Assembly (NCBI GenBank): GCA_019873625.1
Contig: JAIOAW010000019.1
Span: 1 to 49,509, forward strand
Direction: 5' to 3'
DNA: 49,509 nucleotides
Source of the DNA: Chloroflexota bacterium
GTDB taxonomy: Bacteria > Chloroflexota > Anaerolineae > UBA1429
Shown piece by piece: positions 14,396 to 21,971 of this stretch. The first letter of the stretch is position 1; every line of letters starts with the position of its first letter. The notes under the pieces are model-generated. The model made no database searches. It saw nothing but the letters and a program-made list of their open reading frames with translations, and had not been told where the DNA came from. The position numbers and the translations under genes were made by a program.

Positions 14396-15565
14396 CTAAG
14401 CCGGCTCCTCGAAAGCGACGAGGAGGTCATTGCCCTCCAGGCGCGCCCACGAGGGCCTCAACCCGCCGAGGTATTGGGGCAGGGCGATGGAACGGCGAAA
14501 AGATCCCAAGCGAATGTGGAGATCGCCCCCTTCCTTTTCGAGTTCCACAGCCCCCGCCGAGAGGCCCGGCGCGCGCAAGGCGAGTATATGGCGGCCATCC
14601 TGCACGAAAAAGCGCAGGGGCCTTTCCTTCGAGAGCGGTGGCACGGGGTCGAAGGTAAAGAGCGCCTCCGCCAAGGCCTCTAACGCCTTTACCCCCACCA
14701 CCTCCTGCGGGCGCAAGGGCACCTCAAACACGGGCAGGGGGGCAAAGGTCTCACGAATCTGCGAAAGGTAATGCGCCTGGTCGCCTTTCCACTGCGCAAA
14801 AAAGGGATCATAGACTTCGCCGGGCAGGATCCGGTTCACAAAGAGGGCATCCACCGAGAGGCCGAACAGGCTAAAGTAGGTAAAGGCGCGCAGCGTCTCT
14901 TGCAGGGAGAGATGCTCCGCGTTGAGAACAAGGCGCACCGAAGTGCGCGCCCCATCGGTGAGAAGGGTGCGCAGGGCTTCGATTTCCTCGAAAAGGGCCG
15001 CGAGGCGCTCTTGGATCAGCGCGTCACTGAGGGCCGGCATCTTGAGCGCGCTGCGCACGGCGGGGATGAGCGCCTTCCCCAGGCCGCGGGAGAGGCCCAA
15101 GAGGTTGCGCGCGTACCAGCGCTGAAGGTCCGGCGCGCCCAAAAGGCGCATCGCCGCGCCCGTCGGGGCGCTATCGATGATGAGCACATCGTAGCGCCCC
15201 TCATCATAAAGGCGCTTCAGGCGCGCCAGGGCCAGGATTTCATCCAGCCCTGGCAAGATGGCCAATTCCCCCGCGATGGGCGCGCTGACCCCTTCCTTTT
15301 GCAGGAACGAGGCGATCCGCCGGCGCAAATCGCCCCACACGCGCTCCAATTCCTCCGCCGTATCCAGTTCGGCGGCATACAGCCGCTCGCCGATGAGCCG
15401 CGGCGCATCCCCCAAAGGGGCCTGGAAGGCATCGGCCAAGCTGTGCGCGATATCGGTGCTCACGAGGAGCGCCTTGTAGCCCAAGGAGGCGCTCCTCAGG
15501 GCCATAGCCGCTGAGAGGGTGGTCTTGCCCACGCCTCCTTTGCCGGTAAACAGGATGATGCGCAC
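14396..15565 (-). CDS. ArsA/Get3-family ATPase with C-terminal HSP20-like domain (Get3d-like)
   Basis: 389 aa from GTG 15565, which gives the usual RIILFTGKGGVGKTT N-terminus; a TTG at 15595 would add ten residues. Deviant Walker A (GKGGVGKTT), a switch-like VSTDIAHSLADAFQ segment, and IIDSAPTGAAMRLL. The last ~75 residues (from LRFFVQDGRHILALRAPG) read as the ArsA HSP20-like (alpha-crystallin) domain, as in the Get3d branch of cyanobacteria, plants and Chloroflexi. No CxxC zinc motif is visible. No arsenic genes are nearby, so a targeting or chaperone role is more likely than arsenite extrusion. It follows the small membrane protein 15570-16046 with a 4-bp gap. Confidence 0.82.
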   Translation of the reverse strand: MRIILFTGKGGVGKTTLSAAMALRSASLGYKALLVSTDIAHSLADAFQAPLGDAPRLIGERLYAAELDTAEELERVWGDLRRRIASFLQKEGVSAPIAGELAILPGLDEILALARLKRLYDEGRYDVLIIDSAPTGAAMRLLGAPDLQRWYARNLLGLSRGLGKALIPAVRSALKMPALSDALIQERLAALFEEIEALRTLLTDGARTSVRLVLNAEHLSLQETLRAFTYFSLFGLSVDALFVNRILPGEVYDPFFAQWKGDQAHYLSQIRETFAPLPVFEVPLRPQEVVGVKALEALAEALFTFDPVPPLSKERPLRFFVQDGRHILALRAPGLSAGAVELEKEGGDLHIRLGSFRRSIALPQYLGGLRPSWARLEGNDLLVAFEEPA

Positions 15566-15569
15566 AGTC

Positions 15570-16046
15570 TCAAGAGGCGGCCAACAGGCCGTCAATGGCC
15601 TTCAGGATGGCGAGACGCCCGGCGTGCTCCTCCTCATAGGCGCGCACGGCGCGCAATTGGTCCGCGTCGAGTTGGGGCAGGCGCTCGATGATTTCCGTAA
15701 CGCTCAACTTGTCATAATCTTCGATGGGCAGAATGCGAATCTTGGCCGAGGGGGCGGCAGGTGCGGGCGTATGCGGGCGCAGCCACTGCACCAGGGTGTG
15801 AGGGAGCGTCCCGGGGCGTTCGGCGGCCTGCGCGCCCGCCTCGTGGGCCACCTCTACGGCGCGCTTGAGGCCGCGCGCCACAAGGACGCCCACGCCCAAC
15901 CCGGTGATGAGCGCCTCCTCTGCCACTTTGCGCCAAGGTTCCCAATCCACCTTGGGGAGTTTGATCTCCTCAGGGCGGGGCAGGCACAGTTCGAACTCGA
16001 CCACGCGCTTGGGCACGGCTTTCTCTGCGGATCCTTGGGGTTCCAT
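15570..16046 (-). CDS. Small single-pass membrane protein with a DUF8129-like tail
   Basis: 158 aa, ATG 16046 behind GGAGGTGACC. One likely membrane or hydrophobic segment near residues 46-58 (ALITGLGVGVLVARG), an Ala/Pro-rich linker, then a C-terminal helical module (ILPIEDYDKLSVTEIIERLPQ...) that resembles the short domain annotated in actinobacterial and Chloroflexi hypothetical proteins as DUF8129. Function unknown. Tight coupling to the Get3d-like ATPase gene suggests the two proteins work together. Confidence 0.65.
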   Translation of the reverse strand: MEPQGSAEKAVPKRVVEFELCLPRPEEIKLPKVDWEPWRKVAEEALITGLGVGVLVARGLKRAVEVAHEAGAQAAERPGTLPHTLVQWLRPHTPAPAAPSAKIRILPIEDYDKLSVTEIIERLPQLDADQLRAVRAYEEEHAGRLAILKAIDGLLAAS

Positions 16047-16086
16047 CGGTCACCTCCGTACAGTTCAATCGGGTCGTTTCATCCTT

Positions 16087-16755
16087 CTATACGCACAAGG
16101 CAGCGGTGCGTTGCGCCGCGCAATGTTGCCCAAGGGGGCAACCCGCACAGTGAGGACGCTTGCGACAGTGCGCCTTGCTGTGGGTTACGATCAGCGCGTG
16201 GAATTCATTATACAAGGCCACATCGGGGGGCAGGCCTTCCATAAAATAGCGACGCACGGCCTCGTAAGGGGCCTTTTCCACCCAATCCTCCCCCAGCCGC
16301 GCGAAAAGGCGGCGCGTGTAGGCATCCACCACGAAGGTGAGGCGCCCAAAGGCATAGAGGAGGATGCTATCCGCCGTCTCGGGGCCGATGCCGTGGATGG
16401 AGAGGAGTTCGGCGCGGGCCTCTTCCACGGGGGCCGTGTGGAGATATTGCCAGGCCCCTTGGCGAGAGTGGAAATATCCCAAGAGCGCTTGCAGGCGCCG
16501 ATATTTGACGTTGTAAAAGCCCGAAGGGGCAATGAGGCGGAGCACCCTCTCGGGGGGCGCCGCGTAGAGCGCCTCCAGAGAGAGCAGCCCTTCGCCCTTG
16601 AGGTTGGCAATGGCGCGGGAGACGTTGTTCCAGGCCGTGTTCTGCGTGAGCACGGCCCCTACGATGATCTCAAAGGGCGTTTCGCCCGGCCACCAATGCT
16701 GGGGGCCATAGGCCGCGAAAAGGTGTTGAAAGATCTCCAGCGGTTCGAAGGACAT
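16087..16755 (-). CDS. Endonuclease III-related HhH-GPD DNA glycosylase
   Basis: 222 aa, ATG 16755. Base-excision repair glycosylase of the Nth/MutY superfamily: LTQNTAWNNV helix, helix-hairpin-helix LLSIHGIGPETADSILLYAF, catalytic-Asp segment FVVDAYTRRLF, and a C-terminal 4Fe-4S loop CRKRPHCAGCPLGQHC (C-x5-C-x2-C-x5-C). The first Cys spacing is one shorter than E. coli Nth, as in some archaeal and thermophile relatives. The canonical Lys of Nth is not obvious in the HhH (Glu-Thr there), so it may be a monofunctional glycosylase. First gene of a minus-strand run with 40 bp before the next. Confidence 0.87.
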   Translation of the reverse strand: MSFEPLEIFQHLFAAYGPQHWWPGETPFEIIVGAVLTQNTAWNNVSRAIANLKGEGLLSLEALYAAPPERVLRLIAPSGFYNVKYRRLQALLGYFHSRQGAWQYLHTAPVEEARAELLSIHGIGPETADSILLYAFGRLTFVVDAYTRRLFARLGEDWVEKAPYEAVRRYFMEGLPPDVALYNEFHALIVTHSKAHCRKRPHCAGCPLGQHCAAQRTAALCV

Positions 16756-16856
16756 CCTGCCTTCCTAGGGCGGGTGTGCCCGTATTGTAAGCGAATCCGC
16801 GCGCCGAGCCGAATGGCGCAAGGGCGATGTTTCTGTATCCTTTTGCGCAAATAGGT

Positions 16857-16885
16857 TTGTGAGCCAACGGGGGTTATGATACAAT
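16857..16885 (+). promoter_or_regulatory. Promoter of the LuxR-Kelch gene
   Basis: TTGTGA (16857-16862), 17-bp spacer, TACAAT (16880-16885). The in-frame ATG at 16876 lies inside this promoter, so the later ATG at 16906 is taken as the start. Confidence 0.65.
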
Positions 16886-16905
16886 CCCTTGGCGAGGGAA
16901 GGGGA

Positions 16906-18231
16906 ATGGCGCAAGAAGGGCACGAGGAACTGAGCGCCCGCGAACTCGAGATCTTGGAGCAAGTGGCCACTGGCGCCACGAACCAGCAGATCGCCCTGTC
17001 GCTGCGCATCAGCGTGAACACCGTCAAGGCCCACCTGCGCAATATCTTTGCCAAATTAGGCGTCGAATCGCGCACGGAGGCGACGCTCTATGCCATCCAA
17101 CACGGCCTCATTGCGGTGGCCCGCCCGGAGGAGGTGGCCCTCGCTCAGCCTGAAAATCCATCCGCCAGGGCGTTTTCTCTCGAGGAAGTTTGGAGGCTCG
17201 CTCGCGGGCCGCGCCTGGCGCTCTTGGCCGTGATCCTCGCCGTGCTCGCCGCTGTGGTGTGGCCGAACGCACGGGCTAGCGCGCCCAAGCCCGCCGGCTA
17301 CCTGGTGGATGAGCCTCGCCCCTCGAGCGCCGAGCGCGAAGTGAGCGCCAGTTCGCGCTGGCGCAACAAGGCGCAAATGCCTACCCCACGGGGGCGCTTT
17401 GCCCAGGCCGAAGTGGGGGGCATCATCTATGTGATCTCGGGCCTGACGGATGAGGGATGGACCGCCCGGGTGGAGGCGTATGACCCCTCGCAGGACCTTT
17501 GGGCGCGGCGCGCCTCCAAGCCCACGGCGGTGGCCAACGTGGGCGCCGTGGCCGTGAACGGCCTAATCTATGTGCCCGGCGGCCTGGGAGAGGACGACCG
17601 CGTGCGCGATGTGCTGGAGGTGTACGATCCGCTGGCCGATGCCTGGAGCACGCACCATCCTCTGCCGCACCCCTTGTGCGCCTATGCCATCGCCCCGTAC
17701 GGCGCGGGGTTTTATCTTTTCGGCGGATGGGATGGATCGGCCTATCAAAACCGCACCTATTACTATGATGCAACCACCGATTCCTGGCGCGAAGAGGCGC
17801 CCTTGAGCTACGCGCGGGCCTTTGCCGCCGCGGTTACCGTAGAAGACCGCATTTATCTCTTGGGTGGGTATGATGGCGAGCGCACGCTGCGCACTTGCGA
17901 ATCCTACACGCCGGGCAGCGCGGAACCCTGGCAGGAGCATACCCCTATGCGCTTTGCGCGCGCCGGCCATGCGGCAGCCGCGGTATTGGGGAACCTCTAT
18001 GTCATCGGCGGGGGCTGGGATGAGCCTTTGGCCTATAACGAACGCTATGACGTCAAGAACGACGCCTGGTCATCTTTCGATAGCCCCATCGTCGGCCCTT
18101 GGAGGGCGTTAGGGGTCTCGCCCATCTCCTCCGGCGACGGGACTTTCCTCTATGCCGTGGGCGGCTGGAATGGGCGCTATCTCAGCAGCGTCAAGGCCTA
18201 TCAGGCGGTGTTTCGCATCTACGTCCCCTAA
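16906..18231 (+). CDS. Membrane-tethered LuxR-type regulator with extracytoplasmic Kelch propeller
   Basis: 441 aa, ATG 16906 directly behind GAGGGAAGGGGA. Residues ~8-70 form a LuxR/GerE HTH (ELSARELEILEQVATGATNQQIA, then SVNTVKAHLRNIFAKLGV). A single transmembrane helix lies at ~104-119, preceded by Arg-rich sequence, which predicts the HTH inside the cell. Residues ~150-441 contain six Kelch-type blades, each with an IYVxGG-like strand and a YDPxxDxW-like turn, so a six-bladed propeller outside the membrane. The layout is ToxR-like but with unrelated modules. It may sense an envelope ligand and act on DNA while tethered. osmC follows by 33 bp, then lpd. Confidence 0.85.
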   Translation: MAQEGHEELSARELEILEQVATGATNQQIALSLRISVNTVKAHLRNIFAKLGVESRTEATLYAIQHGLIAVARPEEVALAQPENPSARAFSLEEVWRLARGPRLALLAVILAVLAAVVWPNARASAPKPAGYLVDEPRPSSAEREVSASSRWRNKAQMPTPRGRFAQAEVGGIIYVISGLTDEGWTARVEAYDPSQDLWARRASKPTAVANVGAVAVNGLIYVPGGLGEDDRVRDVLEVYDPLADAWSTHHPLPHPLCAYAIAPYGAGFYLFGGWDGSAYQNRTYYYDATTDSWREEAPLSYARAFAAAVTVEDRIYLLGGYDGERTLRTCESYTPGSAEPWQEHTPMRFARAGHAAAAVLGNLYVIGGGWDEPLAYNERYDVKNDAWSSFDSPIVGPWRALGVSPISSGDGTFLYAVGGWNGRYLSSVKAYQAVFRIYVP

Positions 18232-18264
18232 AAGGGCGAGATTTTACCAAAGGAGCCTTACATT

Positions 18265-18708
18265 ATGGCAGAAGAGAATGCGACGCACGCCCAACTTACC
18301 TGGGTGGAAGGGATGCAGTTCGTCGGCCGGGCCGACGCCTCCGGTGTGGCCGTCGTGTTGGACGGGGCGCCCGGCCATGGCGGGTTTGGGAGCGGCCTCC
18401 GCCCGATGGAGATGGTCCTCATCGGCCTGGCCGGTTGCACGGCGATGGACGTCATCTCCATCCTTCAAAAAAAGCGCCAAGACGTTACGGCCTTTCGGAT
18501 GAACCTCAAGGGGTACCGCGCCGCCGAGCACCCCAAACGCTACACGCGCATCGAGATCGAATACGTCCTCAAAGGGCGAGACCTTTCGGAGGAGGCCGTT
18601 GCGCGGTCCATCGAACTCTCGCAGACCAAGTATTGCAGCGTCTCGGCCAGCCTAAACGCCGAGATCACCTATACCTACCGCGTGGAACAGGAAGGCGCAT
18701 CAGGATGA
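18265..18708 (+). CDS. OsmC/Ohr-family protein
   Basis: 147 aa, ATG 18265 with AAAGGAG upstream. OsmC-fold thiol peroxidase family: first reactive Cys in IGLAGCTAMDVISIL, second in TKYCSVSASL. The pattern is closer to the YhfA/OsmC-like subgroup than to true Ohr. It probably detoxifies organic hydroperoxides using a lipoylated or other dithiol donor. Ohr/OsmC proteins elsewhere use lipoyl protein and Lpd as reductant, and here lpd follows immediately with a 4-nt ATGA overlap, which supports that route. Confidence 0.9.
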   Translation: MAEENATHAQLTWVEGMQFVGRADASGVAVVLDGAPGHGGFGSGLRPMEMVLIGLAGCTAMDVISILQKKRQDVTAFRMNLKGYRAAEHPKRYTRIEIEYVLKGRDLSEEAVARSIELSQTKYCSVSASLNAEITYTYRVEQEGASG

Positions 18709-20117
18709 CGGAAACGCTTTACGATCTCGTGATCCTCGGCGGCGGGCCAGGGGGATATGTCGCTGCGATCCGCGCGGCGCAGCGCGGGGCCAAGGTGGCC
18801 CTGGTGGAGAAGGATCGCCTGGGCGGCACCTGCCTGAACAGGGGGTGCATCCCCACCAAGGCTATGGTGCGCGATGCGGAAGTCTACCGCGAGGTTACCT
18901 CCGGCATTTACTCGGTCGAGGCCGAGGCGCCGTTCCGCGTGAATTTTGCGCGGCTGATGGCGCGCAAACAGCAGGTGGTGGATACGCTCGTTTCGGGCGT
19001 GGAACACTTGATGAAGGTACATCGCATTCACGTCGTGCGCGGCGTGGGGCGGCTTGTGGGGCCGCGCACCCTCTATGTGGAAACGGCCGAAGGGCCGCTT
19101 ACCCTGCAAGGGCGCGCCATCATCCTGGCCACCGGGTCCAAGCCGGCGGAGGTGCCCATCCCAGGGGTGGACCTGCCCGGCGTGGTCAATTCCGACGGCC
19201 TTTTGCAACTGGAACGCCAGCCCAAGAGCCTCGTCGTGGTGGGGGGGAGCGCCGTGGGCGTGGAGTTCGCCTGCATTTTTCATGCCATCGGCACACAGGT
19301 AGCCGTGCTGGGGCGCCGCACCTTCTTGCGCGATGCGGAACCCCAGTTGGCCAAGCGCTTTCGCACGATGCTGGCGCGCGAGGGGGTTGCCGTCAACATC
19401 GGCCTCGAGTTTGAGAGCATTACGCGGGGCGAGGACGGCCTTTTGCGCGTGAACTATGTTCAGCGCGGTCAACGGCTCCAAGCGGCGGGAGAGGTGGTTC
19501 TCTTGGCCACGGGCCGCCAGCCCCAAACGGCGGGGTTGGGGCTGGAGGAGGTGGGTGTGCGCCTGAATGGCGGGGCTATCGCGGTGAACGAGTACCTGGA
19601 GACGAGCGTGCCCGGCATTTACGCCATCGGCGATTGTATCGGCGGGTATATGTTGGCCCATGTCGCCTCGTATGAGGCCGACGTGGCCGTGGAGAACATC
19701 TTGGGCAAGAGGAGAGCAGCCGATTACCGCGTCGTGCCCAACTGCATCTTTACCATCCCAGAGATCGCCACCGTGGGCTTGACCGAGGAGCAGGCCAAAG
19801 AGGCGGGCATCCCCTACAAGGTGAGCCGTTTCCCCTTTAACGTGAACGGCCGAGCGGTGGCGATGGGCGAAGTGGAAGGGCAGGTCCGCATCCTCTGCGA
19901 GCAAACGAGCGACGGGCGCGGTGGGCGTGTATTGGGGGTGCACATTATGGGGCCACGGGCCAGCGATCTCATCGCCGAGGCGGCGCTTGCGATGCGCCTG
20001 GGTGCCACGGCCGAAGATATCGCCCAGACGATTCACGCTCACCCCACCGTGCCCGAAGCGCTTATGGAGGCGGCTATGGCCCAGGTCGGAGGGGCCATCC
20101 ATTACGAATTGCTGTAA
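18705..20117 (+). CDS. lpdA: Dihydrolipoamide dehydrogenase (E3) / related flavoprotein disulfide reductase
   Basis: 470 aa, ATG 18705 overlapping the osmC stop. FAD-binding GGGPGGYVAAIRAAQ, redox disulfide GGTCLNRGCIPTK (C-x4-C), NAD-binding VVVGGSAVGVEFACIF, second FAD motif GIYAIGDCIGGYMLAH, and the C-terminal catalytic HAHPTVPEALMEA (His-Glu pair present). It oxidises dihydrolipoyl groups with NAD+. No E1/E2 genes of a 2-oxoacid dehydrogenase are adjacent; pairing with OsmC suggests an antioxidant use, or it serves complexes encoded elsewhere. Confidence 0.93.
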   Translation: MTETLYDLVILGGGPGGYVAAIRAAQRGAKVALVEKDRLGGTCLNRGCIPTKAMVRDAEVYREVTSGIYSVEAEAPFRVNFARLMARKQQVVDTLVSGVEHLMKVHRIHVVRGVGRLVGPRTLYVETAEGPLTLQGRAIILATGSKPAEVPIPGVDLPGVVNSDGLLQLERQPKSLVVVGGSAVGVEFACIFHAIGTQVAVLGRRTFLRDAEPQLAKRFRTMLAREGVAVNIGLEFESITRGEDGLLRVNYVQRGQRLQAAGEVVLLATGRQPQTAGLGLEEVGVRLNGGAIAVNEYLETSVPGIYAIGDCIGGYMLAHVASYEADVAVENILGKRRAADYRVVPNCIFTIPEIATVGLTEEQAKEAGIPYKVSRFPFNVNGRAVAMGEVEGQVRILCEQTSDGRGGRVLGVHIMGPRASDLIAEAALAMRLGATAEDIAQTIHAHPTVPEALMEAAMAQVGGAIHYELL

Positions 20118-20151
20118 AGGCCCCCAAGGGCCTTGATGAGGTGGGAATGTG

Positions 20152-20436
20152 ATGGTCATCGGGGTATGCACGATTGAATTGCAGGTACCGGGCAGCGCCT
20201 CGTTGAAGGATAAGCGGCGCATTGTGAAATCGGTGATCGCGCGCGTGCGCAACACCTATAACGTCTCCATCGCCGAGGTGGATCATCAGGATAGTTGGCA
20301 ACTGGCCACTTTGGCGGTCGCCTGCGTCGCCACCGACCCGGGGTATGTGCACGGCCTCCTCGAACGCGTGGTGAGCAGCCTTGAGGAAGGGCGGCAAGGG
20401 CTGGTGCTCTTGAATTACGAGACCGAACTCTTGTAA
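20152..20436 (+). CDS. DUF503-family protein (YlxP-like)
   Basis: 94 aa from ATG 20152, with GAGGTGGGA upstream; a GTG at 20149 also fits. The sequence matches the DUF503/YlxP family, with VPGSASLKDKRRIVKSVIARVRNTYNVSIAEVD. The family is small, widespread in Firmicutes, Chloroflexi and relatives, and often located near rbfA/nusA; biochemical function is not established. Here it follows lpd and precedes two tiny membrane-associated proteins. Confidence 0.85.
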   Translation: MVIGVCTIELQVPGSASLKDKRRIVKSVIARVRNTYNVSIAEVDHQDSWQLATLAVACVATDPGYVHGLLERVVSSLEEGRQGLVLLNYETELL

Positions 20437-20457
20437 AAAAAGGCGTGGAGGTCTGCC

Positions 20458-20763
20458 ATGGCCATCTCGAACATCTTGGCGCTCGCGCGCGATTGGGGTA
20501 TTCTCGTTTTGGCCGTTCAGGGGCTGGTCATCTTGACGATCACGTGTTTTTTGGCGTACAGAATGGCGCGCGCGTTGGGCCGCTTCCTGCCCAAGGTGCG
20601 GGCCTTTTTGCAAACCGCGCGAGATTGGGTTGAACGAGGGAACCGTTCCGTGGCGCGCGCCAGCGCTGCGGTGAGGAAACCTTTTATCTGGTTCCACAGT
20701 ATGGCTCAGGGCCTCAAGGCCGCTAGGGGCGCCTGGAGCGCCCCCACCATCAGGAGGAGGTGA
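20458..20763 (+). CDS. Small single-pass membrane protein of unknown function
   Basis: 101 aa, ATG 20458 with GTGGAGGTC upstream. A hydrophobic helix at residues ~15-35 (ILVLAVQGLVILTITCFLAY) followed by a basic amphipathic region rich in Arg/Ala (to +10 or more charge). Not recognised as a named family; the layout recalls DUF948/YtxH-type small envelope stress proteins. The next ORF starts 3 bp after it, so the two are translationally coupled. Confidence 0.6.
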   Translation: MAISNILALARDWGILVLAVQGLVILTITCFLAYRMARALGRFLPKVRAFLQTARDWVERGNRSVARASAAVRKPFIWFHSMAQGLKAARGAWSAPTIRRR

Positions 20764-20766
20764 ACC

Positions 20767-20973
20767 TTGCGAGACGATTTGAGAAACCTCATACGAGGAG
20801 CGGCGATAGGTGCTCTGTTGGGTGCGCTCGTGGGTTTGTTCGCTGGGCGGGCCTTGAGGAAAGGCAAAATGCCGCTCGCCGCCGGAGAAAGCGCGCGAAA
20901 ACTCGATGCGGGCCGCCTGCTGCGTTTGGGGATGTCTTTCGTGGGCATTGTGCGGCAGATGCTCGAGTTGTAG
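20767..20973 (+). CDS. Tiny glycine-zipper membrane protein (YtxH-like)
   Basis: 68 aa from TTG 20767, 6 nt after AGGAGGTG. Residues ~9-26 (IRGAAIGALLGALVGLFAGRA) form a Gly-rich hydrophobic helix of glycine-zipper type, followed by Arg/Lys and a second weakly hydrophobic C-terminal helix. The start is supported by the strong Shine-Dalgarno and coupling to the previous gene. Function unknown. A strong terminator follows. Confidence 0.6.
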   Translation: MRDDLRNLIRGAAIGALLGALVGLFAGRALRKGKMPLAAGESARKLDAGRLLRLGMSFVGIVRQMLEL

Positions 20974-20990
20974 GCGGATGGGCTGCCAAG

Positions 20991-21017
20991 GCCGCCTCTT
21001 GCAGGAGGCGGCTTTTT
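20991..21017 (+). terminator. Intrinsic terminator after the small membrane protein genes
   Basis: GCCGCCTC (20991-20998) pairs with GAGGCGGC (21005-21012), followed by TTTTT. It closes the unit that starts at the LuxR-Kelch promoter. Confidence 0.88.
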
Positions 21018-21116
21018 GAAAAGGGGAGAAGGCGGAGTATCCTTCTTGGGTCATACTCTGTATTCGATGATAACGCTTTGAGCGCCCATCAAGCGCCCAG
21101 CGGGGAGGGGAAACGC

Positions 21117-21959
21117 GTGTATCGCATCGTGCACAAAGAGGTTTTGACGCCGGTCACCAAGTTATTCGTCATCGAGGCGCCCGAGGTGGCGCGCAAGGCC
21201 CAAGCGGGGCAGTTCGTGATGGTGCGCGTCCACGAAAAGGGGGAGCGCATCCCGCTGACCATCGCCGATTATGACCGCCAGGCGGGCACGATCACCCTCA
21301 TCGCGCAAGAGGTCGGTAAGACGACCCATATGCTCGGATCTATGGCGGTGGGGGAGAGCCTGGCGAGTTTCACCGGCCCCTTGGGGCGGCCCACCGAAAT
21401 CGCCTCGTACGGCACGGTGGCCCTCGTGGGTGGGGGCCTCGGCATCGCGGCCATCTACCCCATTTGCCGCGCCCTCCGCGAGGCCGGCAACGAGGTGATC
21501 GGCATCATCGGGGCGCGCAACGCCGACCTCCTCTTTTGGGAGGACAAGATGCGCACCGTGACGGACGAACTCATCGTCTGCACCGACGATGGCAGTTACG
21601 CGCGCAAGGCCGTGGTTACGGTGCCCCTCAAAGAGTTGCTTGACGCGGGCCGGCCCATTCGGCGCATTTGGGGCATCGGCCCGGCGATTATGATGAAGTT
21701 CGTCTCGCTCACTTCTCAACCGTATGGCGTACCGACCATCGTGAGCCTCAACTCGATTATGGTGGATGGCACGGGGATGTGCGGCGCATGCCGCGTCTCG
21801 GTGGGGGGGCGCACCCAATTCGCCTGCGTCGATGGCCCCGAGTTCGATGGCCACCAGGTGGATTGGGACCTCCTCTTGACGCGCCAGCGCATCTATGTGG
21901 ATTTGGAAAAACAGGCCATGGAGGCCTATGTCGCCGCTGTCGCATCGCAACACGCTTAG
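21117..21959 (+). CDS. nfnA: NfnA-type ferredoxin:NADP oxidoreductase small subunit (sulfide dehydrogenase subunit beta-like)
   Basis: 280 aa from GTG 21117 behind GGGGAGGGG, giving the family N-terminus YRIVHKEVLTPVTKLFVIEAP. FAD domain with ERIPLTIADYD, NAD(H)-binding VALVGGGLGIAAIYPICRAL, and a C-terminal 2Fe-2S site GTGMCGACRVSVGG...FACVDGPEFDGHQVDW. With NfnB (next gene, 12 bp on) it forms the enzyme that couples NADH and reduced-ferredoxin oxidation to NADP+ reduction by electron bifurcation. Related pairs were named sulfide dehydrogenase or the small-subunit partner of glutamate synthase. Confidence 0.88.
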   Translation: MYRIVHKEVLTPVTKLFVIEAPEVARKAQAGQFVMVRVHEKGERIPLTIADYDRQAGTITLIAQEVGKTTHMLGSMAVGESLASFTGPLGRPTEIASYGTVALVGGGLGIAAIYPICRALREAGNEVIGIIGARNADLLFWEDKMRTVTDELIVCTDDGSYARKAVVTVPLKELLDAGRPIRRIWGIGPAIMMKFVSLTSQPYGVPTIVSLNSIMVDGTGMCGACRVSVGGRTQFACVDGPEFDGHQVDWDLLLTRQRIYVDLEKQAMEAYVAAVASQHA

Positions 21960-21971
21960 GAGAGGCACCTC

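Noticed and set aside
16980-16996. 12-nt match (GCAGATCGCCCT) between CRISPR spacer 3 and the LuxR-Kelch gene
   Set aside because: About one such match is expected by chance between all spacers and a window of this size; not evidence of self-targeting.
18099-18704. Long 5' extension of lpd
   Set aside because: Runs through the Kelch and osmC genes in another frame; ATG 18705 gives the normal E3 N-terminus.
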